The notes beneath the pieces were generated by a model. The model did not search any database. It saw only the letters and a list, made by a program, of their open reading frames with translations, and had not been told where the DNA came from. Below, piece after piece: positions 47,135 through 55,254 of a stretch of 64,000 nucleotides of DNA (the first letter of the stretch is position 1; every line of letters starts with the position of its first letter). The translations under genes and the position numbers were made by a program. The stretch lies in NCBI RefSeq assembly GCF_000708285.2, contig NZ_JAUG01000008.1:26757-90756 (forward strand). Direction: 5' to 3'. This DNA comes from Pedobacter borealis DSM 19626 (GTDB lineage: Bacteria; Bacteroidota; Bacteroidia; Sphingobacteriales; Sphingobacteriaceae).

Positions 47135-47390
47135 GATCTAAAATCAAAAAATAAATAATTGCTCTAAAAAATGCTTTCCTGTTTGTTTATCTGATGGAGA
47201 TTCAAAAAAAAACAACAAAATAATATTTTCAAATTCCTTTAACATTTTTTAACAATTAGCGGCTTAGGCAGGCCGGCGCTTTTCTGCATTACACCGGTTA
47301 CAAAAGCTCCGCTTTAAGTTTATCCTGTTTCCCCGAAAACTATTGCATCAAACTGTTGATGATCAATAAGCGTTTGTCTAGAAATTACAG

Positions 47391-47415
47391 GCGTTGGTCT
47401 AGCGGTTACCAACGC
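47391..47415. promoter_or_regulatory. Inverted repeat upstream of GIN-domain gene
   Basis: A perfect 8-bp inverted repeat GCGTTGGT / ACCAACGC with a 9-nt spacer, 91 bp before the ATG at 47506. No T run follows, so a regulator site or leader hairpin is more likely than a terminator. Nothing else is clear in 47135-47505 apart from the two divergent gene starts. Confidence 0.35.
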
Positions 47416-47505
47416 TGGTATAATACTGGGTTTTTGCCTGAAACGTTTGATGGGCAGCTGCGTCTTAATAACAAAACAATAGCAAAAACCTACAATATAA
47501 AAGAT

Positions 47506-48117
47506 ATGAAAACTTTAGCAAAAACATTATTCGCAGCAGCATTAACAGCAGTAGTATTTACTTCATCAGCCATGGCAACTTTTGCCGCTGAGCCAGTTAA
47601 AGCAGAAACCAAAACTTCCTCATTATCAAAATTCAGCAGGATCTGGGTAAGTGGTAACGTGAAGCTTATCTTAACACAAGGTGATCAACAAAATGTAGCA
47701 GGCACGGGCAATTACGATGCTTCAAAAACCTCGGTATCAACTGATGGAAAAACCTTATTTATCAATTCATTGGAAACAAGTCAGGTAACGCTAAACATTA
47801 CTGTAAAAGATTTAGAAAGAATTGAAGCTTATGGTCAATCTGTTGTGGTAACCAGCAATAATTTCGATGTAAAATACCTTCAGTTATTTCTGAACCAGAG
47901 CGCTACAGCGAAAATTAAAACAACAGCAGGCAGTTTATATACTATTGTTAAAGATGATGCGGTATTAAAATTAAATGGTACTGCCGGTGAAAGTACAATG
48001 GTTGCGAGCAACATGAAAAATGTAAAATTAGCAGACTTTGCCAGCCTTAAATCTGCATCCTATGCTTCTCAGGCCATCATGGAAGCGGAACAAAACGCAA
48101 TGGTTTTAGCAAAATAA
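47506..48117 (+). CDS. Exported GIN-domain (DUF2807) protein
   Basis: The ATG at 47506 gives 203 residues with a good signal peptide (MKTLAKTLFAAALTAVVFTSSAMA). The upstream 50 codons of the open frame look non-coding. The mature protein is a right-handed beta-helix-like repeat (SRIWVSGNVKLILTQGD, then YGQSVVVTSNNF) typical of the putative auto-transporter adhesin head GIN domain. Bacteroidota carry many such small periplasmic or surface proteins; their role is not established. It is a single-gene unit. Confidence 0.8.
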   Translation: MKTLAKTLFAAALTAVVFTSSAMATFAAEPVKAETKTSSLSKFSRIWVSGNVKLILTQGDQQNVAGTGNYDASKTSVSTDGKTLFINSLETSQVTLNITVKDLERIEAYGQSVVVTSNNFDVKYLQLFLNQSATAKIKTTAGSLYTIVKDDAVLKLNGTAGESTMVASNMKNVKLADFASLKSASYASQAIMEAEQNAMVLAK

Positions 48118-48223
48118 CAACTTAGGTTAATAGTAGTAAAGGGGAGCGTATTCCTCATAAATCCACAGTCAAAACACATTAAAAGTAATAATTGGCTGTG
48201 GGTAAATAACATCTAATCTTTAA

Positions 48224-48255
48224 TAAATGCCGCCCTAACCTACAGGCGGCATTTA
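48224..48255. terminator. Hairpin after the GIN-domain gene
   Basis: A perfect 11-bp stem (48224-48234 with 48245-48255) around a 10-nt loop, without a T run. It is the only structured element in 48118-48436, where I see no convincing gene. Confidence 0.4.
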
Positions 48256-48436
48256 ACATTCGGGCTAAGAGCCGTTTTCTCATTAGCCGGTAGGGCAGGT
48301 CAAGTACCACTACAAGCCCGATGCACATCATAGCCAAGCACGGCTTTCTGCTTTTATCAGGCATGAGGTAAAAAGGATGATTATCGAAGCATTTCAACAA
48401 CCGGCACCCAACTGATAGAACACAAGCATTAAAGCC

Positions 48437-48763
48437 TTAACTAGCTGCTTTTACCATTAAAACTCTTTTCTTATACTGCCAATACACAATAAGGTTCGCA
48501 GCGCTGAGTAAAAACACAAGAACCTGAAGTGTTTCCAGTAATTCACATTTGCTCAACGATTCTTTCCATTCTTTTATTTTCGGATCCCATAGCCTCCAAT
48601 ATTCTTGCTTAGTGATCGAGTGGCTTTGCAATTCCGCCCAGAGCTGTATCCTGTAAACATCGAGTTCCCTGTTCCTTTTATAGTAATGGTAATAAAACCC
48701 ACATATCAATACGCATAGGGCAAAAAGGAATAACTGTATTTTACGATGGGCTGCTTTTGTCAT
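48437..48763 (-). CDS. Small two-TM membrane protein, unknown
   Basis: 108 residues with a hydrophobic segment near 10-25 (IQLFLFALCVLICGFYYHYY) and a second near 82-97. Between them lies a polar, Trp-rich loop (YWRLWDPKIKEWKESL) that is probably periplasmic. No family recognised. A stand-alone gene on the minus strand. Confidence 0.6.
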   Translation of the reverse strand: MTKAAHRKIQLFLFALCVLICGFYYHYYKRNRELDVYRIQLWAELQSHSITKQEYWRLWDPKIKEWKESLSKCELLETLQVLVFLLSAANLIVYWQYKKRVLMVKAAS

Positions 48764-48892
48764 TTGAGGTAGTTGATCTGCAAAGGTAAATTATTATTTA
48801 CTAGTCCCCAGCTCACCCAGGCACAAACCCTCTCGCTTAAAAGACAATTTGAGCGGGGGCTTAACAACCATTTAATCTCCACTTTTAGTGCC

Positions 48893-49480
48893 TCAAAATC
48901 CCTGTGTTCTATTTCCATTTTCGTATTCGTTTTTTAAGCTGCCACCTGGCCCGATAAACTTAAACTCATATTCCTCCAGCACCCTTCCGCCCATGGCAAC
49001 AAAGGTAGCCCAAAGTCCCCTCCAGTCTTCGGTGTCCTGCGCTTTTTCTGTATCCCACCTCACCAGTCCGTAAAGTCCGTCAGGGGCATCCTTTAACACC
49101 AGCCCATATTCTCCACTTAGCCAAACAATACTGCCCGGTACGAACTCCTGGTTGCGTTTCCACCAGTCGGCCCTTTTAAAAACAGACCTGCCCAGCTCAA
49201 ACCCTTGCCTTCCCATCAAGCTATCCCAATCTGCGTTTGGCGCAAACCATTCCCGTACCCTTGAAAAATCAGGATTGTTTGCTCTTTCAAGCTCGCCCAG
49301 TTCTTCTGTAAACCAGTCCTTAAAAGCAATAAAATCAATACGGTTATCGTCTGTATGCTCCAGAACAGCCTTTACCCTATCTAGGTCATCGAAAAGTGCA
49401 TATAATTCAAATGCCTCCCAATAATCTACTTTGGATAAAACAGGTTTAGTTTTTTTCTTACCGAAGAGCCAATTGAACAT
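48893..49480 (-). CDS. Cytosolic protein of unknown function
   Basis: 195 residues without a signal peptide or membrane segment. The first 25 residues are basic (FGKKKTKP), followed by an acidic helical part (about 20-110) and a beta-rich end (about 115-190, with GSIVWLSGEYGLVLKDAPDG). Trp and acidic residues are abundant. No family is recognised. Stand-alone on the minus strand, with 87 bp to the next gene remnant. Confidence 0.6.
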   Translation of the reverse strand: MFNWLFGKKKTKPVLSKVDYWEAFELYALFDDLDRVKAVLEHTDDNRIDFIAFKDWFTEELGELERANNPDFSRVREWFAPNADWDSLMGRQGFELGRSVFKRADWWKRNQEFVPGSIVWLSGEYGLVLKDAPDGLYGLVRWDTEKAQDTEDWRGLWATFVAMGGRVLEEYEFKFIGPGGSLKNEYENGNRTQGF

Positions 49481-49567
49481 GGAGCGTTAGTATAACGAGT
49501 GGATAAAAGATCGATAAATATACGTCAATTTGTTTTCCAGCCGATAAAAGATCCATCAAAATGTCAC

Positions 49568-50036
49568 CTACAATAGGTTCTTCTGTTTAGGATAAGCAGT
49601 ATCATCCAGAAGCACGATATTGCGCTCGGTACTTTCCATAGGGACACGGTTATCCGATTCGTCTTTACGTTTCCAAGTTGTCTTTGGCATTGGAAAAGGT
49701 ATAACCAGGCTTAATTTAGGAACAAGTGATAATGTATCTTTAAAATAGCGGTTAAATGTCTTTGTACCGTTATAAACCGCAGAAACAGATATTGTCCCGA
49801 TCTTTTTGGGGTATTTAAAATATAAACGGGAGTCAAGTCTTCCTGAAGCATCGCCGGTTGTATCCAGTAAAACCTCATTATTTAGCTTGACCAAGAGCCG
49901 CTCACCCGGATAAAGCATAATTATAGCAACAGTGAAATTTGCACCTGTCTTTATCTGGCACCCTATAAGTCTGGGCTGCTTTATTTTTACAGCCCAGTAT
50001 GCCTACTGCAAGCAATATGTACAATAAAATTCTCAT
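49568..50036 (-). pseudogene. Frameshifted lipoprotein gene
   Basis: The minus-strand ATG at 50036 reads a perfect lipoprotein signal (MRILLYILLAVGILGC then KNKAAQ) and continues to about VPDKD before running off frame to a stop. A second frame carries on through TGANFTVAIIMLYPGERLL to a stop at 49568. Dropping one base around 49947-49955 joins both into about 155 residues with a beta-rich middle. It is either an inactivated gene or a sequencing error. The stretch 50037-50311 shows no other gene. Confidence 0.6.
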
Positions 50037-50311
50037 ATCTTTTTTTGGACGCGCTCAATTAACAGGGCTGTAAATTATTTCGCTATTAATATAGATATTG
50101 ACCCGGCTAAATACAAGTTTTCGCTTCATTTTGCAGCAAATTTTCCTCAATATGCTTATGTTTCTTAAATTCTTTGTAATGCATTGGGCTCCAAAATGCA
50201 CCTGCCGGCGATGGCTTTATTGCCGGGTTTCATACTGCTTTAATGAGAGATGGGCAGACTGCACATGGATAAGTACGGACAGGCATTTGTTCCCGGCAGC
50301 CCATCCGATTG

Positions 50312-50839
50312 CTACTTTGCCAAACTATGCTTCGTTTCCCGCCATGCCCAGGGTGCTACAGCATCTGCTTCCTGCCACAAACCTACTTTGTTTTTCCGGG
50401 CGGTTATTTCGAGTTGTGCATAAAGCAAATCGCTTGAGTATTTTTTATAATGCCAGGCCATGCCTTGTTTAATCATTTCCTGGTTGAGTACCTGTTTTTT
50501 GCTGTTAATCACTACAGCAATTAACCTTTTATAACGGTCGTATTTTTGGCCTTGTACACTCACCATTTGCCCGAAACACAAATCGGAGAGTGCTTTTTTG
50601 GCATTATTGCCAAAAGGTTGCGATCCTCTTTTCTCAGGACAATCGATATGTGCCAAACGGATTTTGATGGGCTGGTTTTGGTATAATACCTCCATGGTAT
50701 CGCCATCCACAATGCGGATCACTTTGGCAGTAAAAACAAGCTGGTTGTAGCTTATTAGTGGTTTGCTTTCGCCTGGTGGGATGAAACAAGCCTGGAGCGT
50801 TAACAATAAAACCAATAAACTTACTTTTCCCAACCGCAT
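50312..50839 (-). CDS. Thermonuclease (SNase)-family lipoprotein
   Basis: 175 residues. The signal peptide with lipobox LTLQAC (Cys17) predicts an outer-membrane or periplasmic lipoprotein. The staphylococcal-nuclease fold follows, with VIRIVDGDTMEV, IKIRLAHIDCPE (active Arg and Glu), FGNNAKKAL and YDRYKRLIA (active Arg). Its start overlaps the end of the small Cys protein gene by 19 bp, so it is the last gene of the six-gene operon beginning at 54113. Presumably it degrades DNA or RNA outside the cytoplasm. Confidence 0.88.
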   Translation of the reverse strand: MRLGKVSLLVLLLTLQACFIPPGESKPLISYNQLVFTAKVIRIVDGDTMEVLYQNQPIKIRLAHIDCPEKRGSQPFGNNAKKALSDLCFGQMVSVQGQKYDRYKRLIAVVINSKKQVLNQEMIKQGMAWHYKKYSSDLLYAQLEITARKNKVGLWQEADAVAPWAWRETKHSLAK

Positions 50840-51030
50840 AATGTTTTTCCGTCTTTTTTGGCTTTTTCTATATCCATCTTTATAATTTTATACGTGCAAT
50901 TGCTTAAACCGCGGCAACTGGAGGTATAGTGGTATTTTTTAGCGCCAGGACTATTGCAAATGTACACGCTTGTATTTTCTTTACAAGTAATGTTGGTAAA
51001 GAAAAAGAGGAGTAAGGAGAGCATTTTCAT
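50821..51030 (-). CDS. Small exported Cys-containing protein
   Basis: The ATG at 51030 gives 69 residues; the longer open frame upstream is AT-rich leader. A short hydrophobic signal (MKMLSLLLFFFTNITC) is followed by VYICNSPGAKKYHY, SSCRGLSNC and TLCGW. This is a small Cys/His pattern seen in other Bacteroidota short proteins and loosely shared with the 68-residue protein at 54344. It overlaps the nuclease start by 19 bp, which indicates coupled translation and a joint role with the nuclease. Confidence 0.65.
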   Translation of the reverse strand: MKMLSLLLFFFTNITCKENTSVYICNSPGAKKYHYTSSCRGLSNCTYKIIKMDIEKAKKDGKTLCGWEK

Positions 51031-51106
51031 GATTGAGGGATGGGTTATGAAAAAGATGAAGGATGAACAATCTGTGTATAAACAGAATATGATAATGTAG
51101 AAATAA

Positions 51107-51955
51107 TTATGGATTATGATTTCCTTGAATGAAATCATTGATTACAGGCTCTAGGCTAGAAGCCAAATCGGTTGTTCGTAGATCAAATTTCTTCACCTTC
51201 ATGGCCTTGAACCAATCTGTCCAATATTGCTTAATTACATCTTCCTCGTAAGGATTTTTAACAGAAGGATTGATGCCTAAAACAATAATTTCTAGGTCTT
51301 TTAAATTATAGGGAAAAGAAATAAAGCCCAGGTTGTTTTTCTTCATTATACTTTGGTAATTTGCTGTGTTGAGCTTTTTTAAGCTTAGAAATTCTGGGGT
51401 GATATAAGAGCTTTTACCTTGTATCTCAATTTTACTATCTTTGTGGTACATGTAACCATCCGTTAATATCACCAGAATATTCCGGTGTTGCGGTTTAATA
51501 CAGTACTGCTGTACATTGTTTTTGAAGAATCTCCAGATGTCGGAGCCAACGTAATTGCCATCTTTAATCGCATACTGATAAATTTTGGCAGGATTATCGG
51601 TATAAACCCTGTCTATATTCTGGAAGTCCTTTTTGCTCGTTTTAGGATTAAAATCAACCTTTAATTTTTGGCTTAACTGATCAATGTTCGTAATTTTAGG
51701 AATGGGATTAAAGAATACTTGCATCTGGTCTTTTAAAAGAAGCATCTTCTTTTTCATTACATGATCTACAAAAACCTTTTCTACGGATTTAATATATTGA
51801 AGGTCGCGCTGATAAAGGCCAGGGTTTCTTTTAGGATCGATTCGATCAGATAAATCGAGTAAAAAGCTGATGTTCAGGTTTTGGGCATTACTTTCTTTTA
51901 TGAAAACACTAACTAATAAAGGGATCAATAAAAAGGTTAATAATTTCGGTTTCAT
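51107..51955 (-). CDS. Exported von Willebrand factor A-like protein
   Basis: The ATG at 51955 gives 282 residues and is 10 bp after the previous stop; upstream starts would overlap that gene and hide the signal peptide (MKPKLLTFLLIPLLVSVFI then SNAQ). The mature protein opens with NISFLLDLSDRID, a MIDAS-like D-x-S start in which the second Ser is replaced by Arg. ILVILTDGYMY near residue 175 is the usual VWA TDG strand, and a later LEIIVLGI strand follows. It is a periplasmic or surface VWA-like domain, likely protein-binding. It lies between the coiled-coil membrane protein and the small Cys protein. Confidence 0.7.
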   Translation of the reverse strand: MKPKLLTFLLIPLLVSVFIKESNAQNLNISFLLDLSDRIDPKRNPGLYQRDLQYIKSVEKVFVDHVMKKKMLLLKDQMQVFFNPIPKITNIDQLSQKLKVDFNPKTSKKDFQNIDRVYTDNPAKIYQYAIKDGNYVGSDIWRFFKNNVQQYCIKPQHRNILVILTDGYMYHKDSKIEIQGKSSYITPEFLSLKKLNTANYQSIMKKNNLGFISFPYNLKDLEIIVLGINPSVKNPYEEDVIKQYWTDWFKAMKVKKFDLRTTDLASSLEPVINDFIQGNHNP

Positions 51956-51965
51956 AGTGCTGGTT

Positions 51966-53294
51966 TTATAAAGTAGATAGGTAAACTGAATTTTGAGAAT
52001 CTTCACTGGCGCCAACACTTTTAAGGTTTTCATCATAACAGGCCCTGCATTCATTTTGAAGTTCAAATTTTTCGTGCTGTGAAATGCGGAGTTTTTCGTT
52101 AATGAATGTAATCCAGCCTTGCATGTACTCAGAGGCATACAGTACGTATTCTTTGGTGGGAATAATTACGGCATCGATAATTCTTTGGAGGGTAACGACA
52201 CGCCCTTGCGCTTCTAGCGAAAGTTTTTTGATATCGCTGAGTTCTGCGATCAGTTTTTCTTTTTGGATTTCGATATCCGTTATCCGGTCCTGATGGATCT
52301 GGATGTCTTTTTTTCTGAGGAGCTGCTCATGTTTTATTTTGTCTTTTTCACGGTGTTCTTTCATGATAAAATCGAACACTACGCCCCAGATGAGGTAGAC
52401 CACAAAACCCGCGAATATGATTCCCCAGAATTGGATTTTGCCGAAGGCAATAGGGAGATTAAATGCAGGAGTTTCGAAGGTTTTGGTTAGTTCGTAAATC
52501 TTTTCTTCTATCTGATAGGCCAGAATGGCATCGAACACAAAGGTGGTAAGTAAAAGAAGACCGATTTTAATGTAGTTTGCCACACTTTTAACTTCGCCAA
52601 ACATATGGATTAAATAGCCTAAGCCTAAAAAAACGAAAGGAATAAAGGTTACAAAAGCACCTTCTAGCGATCCATCCTGCCAAGCCTTTGAAAAAGCCTT
52701 TGAATCGAGCACATTCATGATGATGGTACTGTTGGCATCAAAAGGTTTAAAAAAGGCTGAATAAGAGGTAGAAATATAAAAGGTAAACAGATATAAGCTT
52801 AAAGGCATCAGGATGATTAAACCGATCCAGAATTTTGTTGAGGCACCTTTTGAAGCGCTGATGTGGTATTTTTCGGGATCCCTGGCCAGCTCGTTAATTT
52901 CGAATTTTAACTCTTCGATATTGTCTTTTACCTTTCTGATATTGGTTTCAACCAGGGTGATTTGCTGTTTTTTGCTTTCTTCACTGATGGCAAGGGTTTT
53001 GATTTCCGTTTCCTTTGTTTTCTGCTCGTTGATATAGGGCTCTTTAGCCAATTGCTGTTTTTCTACCAGCTCTTTTTCTTCGTTTTGAAATTTGGCATAA
53101 ATGGCATTCAGGCATATTGAAAGCGCCAAAGGGCTACCGCTGTTTCGCGATCCATCTCTGAAACCTGCTTCGTGATAAGTTCTTTTTCTTACTTCCTCTA
53201 CTTCTTCTGTAATAGGCTCCTTAATCTCTACATTTTCATCTTGAGGCGCTTCAGCTGTTTTTTGGTTAAAAAATTCTTCTATTTGGGCAATCAT
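51966..53294 (-). CDS. Coiled-coil membrane protein, unknown family
   Basis: 442 residues. An acidic N-terminal tail (1-40) is followed by a conserved-looking HEAGFRDGSRNSGSP stretch, then a coiled coil (about 65-135). Four membrane segments come next (about 155-175, 213-231, 242-260 and 287-308), then a second long cytosolic coiled coil (about 312-375) and a C-terminal helical part with a CRAC pair. The layout suggests a membrane scaffold or channel with cytosolic coils, but no known family fits. It is third in the operon, tightly followed by the VWA-like gene. Confidence 0.7.
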   Translation of the reverse strand: MIAQIEEFFNQKTAEAPQDENVEIKEPITEEVEEVRKRTYHEAGFRDGSRNSGSPLALSICLNAIYAKFQNEEKELVEKQQLAKEPYINEQKTKETEIKTLAISEESKKQQITLVETNIRKVKDNIEELKFEINELARDPEKYHISASKGASTKFWIGLIILMPLSLYLFTFYISTSYSAFFKPFDANSTIIMNVLDSKAFSKAWQDGSLEGAFVTFIPFVFLGLGYLIHMFGEVKSVANYIKIGLLLLTTFVFDAILAYQIEEKIYELTKTFETPAFNLPIAFGKIQFWGIIFAGFVVYLIWGVVFDFIMKEHREKDKIKHEQLLRKKDIQIHQDRITDIEIQKEKLIAELSDIKKLSLEAQGRVVTLQRIIDAVIIPTKEYVLYASEYMQGWITFINEKLRISQHEKFELQNECRACYDENLKSVGASEDSQNSVYLSTL

Positions 53295-53330
53295 AAGGTT
53301 AAGTTTTGAGTTTGATTTATTAATTCATGA

Positions 53331-53711
53331 TTATATTTCTCGCTTCGCCGAAACAATCCGGTCTCTGGCGTATGCTTTTTGAATGGGTAAAAATTCTGCG
53401 GCTTTTTCTTCTTTTTTTGCGGGTTGTTTTTTAGGATAAAAGGCGATTAATAAAAATAGCAGTCCGGTGATTACATCAAGCGGGATCCAGATACTTTTTC
53501 GGTGCAGGTAAATTGGAAATAGTGGATTAAAAAGAATAAGTACTAGTATAAAAATGATTACCCACAGGAAGTGTTTTTGTTTTGTCCAGATGTAAATCAG
53601 CAGTAATGCGCCCAGCGAAACTATTGTTCTCAGAAAGGTGTAATATTCGATGGGCAATTTAAATATGGCTGCGAAACAGCAGATGGCGCAGATAGCAAGA
53701 AAAACTTTCAT
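53331..53711 (-). CDS. Small membrane protein resembling DUF6804
   Basis: 126 residues with about four hydrophobic segments in the first 95 residues: LPIEYYTFLRTIVSLGALLL, a middle IIFILVLILFNPLFPIYL, and VITGLLFLLIAFY. A basic cytosolic tail follows. The Y-Y-x-x-LR and FNP-x-x-P-I motifs match the DUF6804 pattern as I recall it. Second gene of the operon, 21 bp after the DUF6232 gene and 36 bp before the coiled-coil protein gene. Confidence 0.65.
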   Translation of the reverse strand: MKVFLAICAICCFAAIFKLPIEYYTFLRTIVSLGALLLIYIWTKQKHFLWVIIFILVLILFNPLFPIYLHRKSIWIPLDVITGLLFLLIAFYPKKQPAKKEEKAAEFLPIQKAYARDRIVSAKREI

Positions 53712-53732
53712 AATTAGGGCGGATTGAATGTT

Positions 53733-54113
53733 TTAACCTCTGAATACAATTGCATCATTAAGTGCGTTTACAATATTCTGAACATATGATCTGTCTTTCG
53801 AAACAATACTGTTCACTTCTCCCGCATTTGTACTGATTCTGACTGTGAATTCGTTTTTAATAAGGACTAAAATTAATATACCAATAGCCAGAAAAATAAA
53901 GCCTAGAGCCCTTGATGCATCAGAAAGAAGCATCAGGCCACCGAGTATGACCATCACAATAGGTAGGGTTTTACTTTTTACAATTTCAAAAATATGAACT
54001 GAGGATATGTTCCTCATTGCATATGTTTTTGAGTGGGTAACATATCTCGATTGTGTAACCGTAACATTTACATCTTGATAAAACGTTACTTCATTTTGTA
54101 ATTGTGTTTCCAT
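53733..54113 (-). CDS. DUF6232-type membrane protein, first gene of the six-gene operon
   Basis: The ATG at 54113 gives 126 residues (METQLQNEVTFYQDVNVTVTQ). A beta-rich head with YVTHSKTYAMRNISSV precedes two adjacent membrane segments (about 55-90), and FTVRISTNAGEVNSIVSKD with a C-terminal helix follows. This fits DUF6232. The transcript likely starts near 54139 from the palindrome-controlled promoter at 54146-54190. That lies upstream of the 54113 ATG but downstream of the alternative ATG at 54158, which is therefore rejected. Confidence 0.7.
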   Translation of the reverse strand: METQLQNEVTFYQDVNVTVTQSRYVTHSKTYAMRNISSVHIFEIVKSKTLPIVMVILGGLMLLSDASRALGFIFLAIGILILVLIKNEFTVRISTNAGEVNSIVSKDRSYVQNIVNALNDAIVFRG

Positions 54114-54145
54114 GTTTAGTTTATAAGGTGTTTGAGTTTGTTGAT

Positions 54146-54190
54146 CAAAAGTATACAAGCCTAAACCCCATACCTTACGGAAAACCGTAA
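54146..54190 (-). promoter_or_regulatory. Regulon promoter 1: palindrome plus -7 box
   Basis: On the minus strand, TTACGG-TTTT-CCGTAA (54175-54190, perfect), then 21 bp, then TACTTTTG (54146-54153, exact TAnnTTTG). It drives the six-gene operon. The palindrome centre would lie about 40-45 bp before the transcript start, a typical activator position. Confidence 0.75.
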
Positions 54191-54343
54191 AAAGACAAAG
54201 TATTCAAGAAAAATTATAAGTTGATTTCCAGTTGATTATATGCTTTTGCGGAGAATGTAGACACTAAAGAAGGATTGCCCCATTTTCTTAAACGAACATG
54301 AAACAATCCTTCAATTTTTAAGCACTTAAAAGCTATATCAGTT

Positions 54344-54550
54344 TTACGTGGTGTGGCAGTCTATAGAACATGTTCTGCAACCGTTTGATTTGCTGTAAGT
54401 TTTTTTCGCTTCTGTTACCGCGCCTTTACATGAAGAAAATTCTCCCAAATACTTTCTGTTATCACTAGAAGGTAAGTAAATACAGTTTTCATCATGAACT
54501 TCATGATCGCCGTTAATTTGGGCATTTTTGTTTACATAATACTTTTTCAT
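54344..54550 (-). CDS. 68-residue Cys/His-rich protein
   Basis: MKKYYVNKNAQINGDHEVH begins it. HDENCIYLP, FSSCKGAV and GCRTCSIDCHT follow, giving five Cys and several His that could hold zinc. No signal peptide, so it is cytosolic. Short proteins of this kind are common in Bacteroidota but have no assigned role. It stands alone with its own copy of the regulon promoter (54570-54614). A weak hairpin (54269-54277 with 54304-54312) lies downstream. Confidence 0.65.
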   Translation of the reverse strand: MKKYYVNKNAQINGDHEVHDENCIYLPSSDNRKYLGEFSSCKGAVTEAKKTYSKSNGCRTCSIDCHTT

Positions 54551-54569
54551 CTTAAATTATTTTAGACTA

Positions 54570-54614
54570 TAAACCTATAGCGACAAGAAATCTTTTCCTA
54601 AAGGAAAACCGTAA
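54570..54614 (-). promoter_or_regulatory. Regulon promoter 2: palindrome plus -7 box
   Basis: On the minus strand, TTACGG-TTTT-CCTTTA (54599-54614, second half imperfect), then 21 bp, then TAGGTTTA (54570-54577, one mismatch to TAnnTTTG), 19 bp before the ATG of the 68-residue protein. Confidence 0.65.
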
Positions 54615-54641
54615 AGCAAAATTTATAAGTTTCTTTTAATC

Positions 54642-54670
54642 AGATTTCTCCACTGCGGTCGAAATGACGA
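54642..54670. repeat. Fragment of an intergenic palindromic repeat
   Basis: AGATTTCTCCACTGCGGTCG and the following AAATGACGA match a common Bacteroidota intergenic repeat type (half of a palindrome). It lies in the gap between two regulon genes. Confidence 0.35.
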
Positions 54671-54734
54671 CCTCGCGAGACATATAGCCCTACTCAAAAT
54701 CGCCAATCGTTTATATGGATTTTTATGAAATGAA

Positions 54735-55070
54735 TTATTCCTTCGACTTCACATAATCTTCTGATTTTTCTTTCTTCCACCAGCTATTATCGAGGCGTTT
54801 AATGGAATAAAAAGCGCGGTTTACACCTGGTTTCATGGTTGCCGTATCGAGGTGCCTGCGCCATACGTGGATTAGGGTGTCGGTGCCTATGCGTACCCAC
54901 CAGAAGGTTTTGCCATAACGTTTTGTGGTGTACACTTCGCTGATGGTGCCCTTAATTGTTTTGTTGTTGAAACCAGGTTCCATTAACTGATAGGTGATCA
55001 CTTTCTGTTTTTGTGCCTGGGCCTTGCCCATTGAGCATGTTAATAATAGCAGGGTAACGAGGTGTTTCAT
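54735..55070 (-). CDS. Small exported protein of unknown function
   Basis: The ATG at 55070 gives 111 residues with signal peptide MKHLVTLLLLTCSMGKAQAQ. The mature part is basic and Trp-rich (TKRYGKTFWWVRIGTDTLIHVWRR), resembling a small beta barrel. No family recognised. Its regulon-type -7 box ends only four bases before the ATG, so the transcript would have almost no leader. Confidence 0.6.
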   Translation of the reverse strand: MKHLVTLLLLTCSMGKAQAQKQKVITYQLMEPGFNNKTIKGTISEVYTTKRYGKTFWWVRIGTDTLIHVWRRHLDTATMKPGVNRAFYSIKRLDNSWWKKEKSEDYVKSKE

Positions 55071-55074
55071 ACCG

Positions 55075-55119
55075 CCAAGGTATTCAGGCAAAAAATACAT
55101 TCCTTACGGCTAACAGTAA
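55075..55119 (-). promoter_or_regulatory. Regulon promoter 3: palindrome plus -7 box
   Basis: On the minus strand, TTACTG-TTAG-CCGTAA (55104-55119), then 21 bp, then TACCTTGG (55075-55082, one mismatch to TAnnTTTG), directly abutting the ATG at 55070. Confidence 0.6.
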
Positions 55120-55182
55120 GGGAATGATAGCATATAGAATGTGAGGGTGATGGAATGAGTGAATGTAGTTAATGCAAAAATG

Positions 55183-55228
55183 AGAGGTTGTCCTGCCTGG
55201 TTCGAAAACATACACGGAAGCAACCTCT
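55183..55228 (-). terminator. Possible terminator after the HsdR-N-type gene
   Basis: An 8-bp stem (AGAGGTTG 55183-55190 with CAACCTCT 55221-55228) and a long loop are followed by CATTTTT on the minus strand. Confidence 0.4.
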
Positions 55229-55254
55229 ACATTTTTTGAGAGATGAGCGGATAA

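Noticed and set aside
48179..48400. 73-residue minus-strand open frame
   Set aside because: It spans the 48224-48255 hairpin, is basic and unlike any family, and has no promoter-like box; probably chance.
50098..50472. 124-residue plus-strand open frame
   Set aside because: Half of it lies opposite the nuclease gene, and the Cys/His/Arg-rich product looks like antisense translation.
52813..53037. Plus-strand frame opposite the coiled-coil protein
   Set aside because: Hydrophobic antisense shadow of the heptad-rich region.
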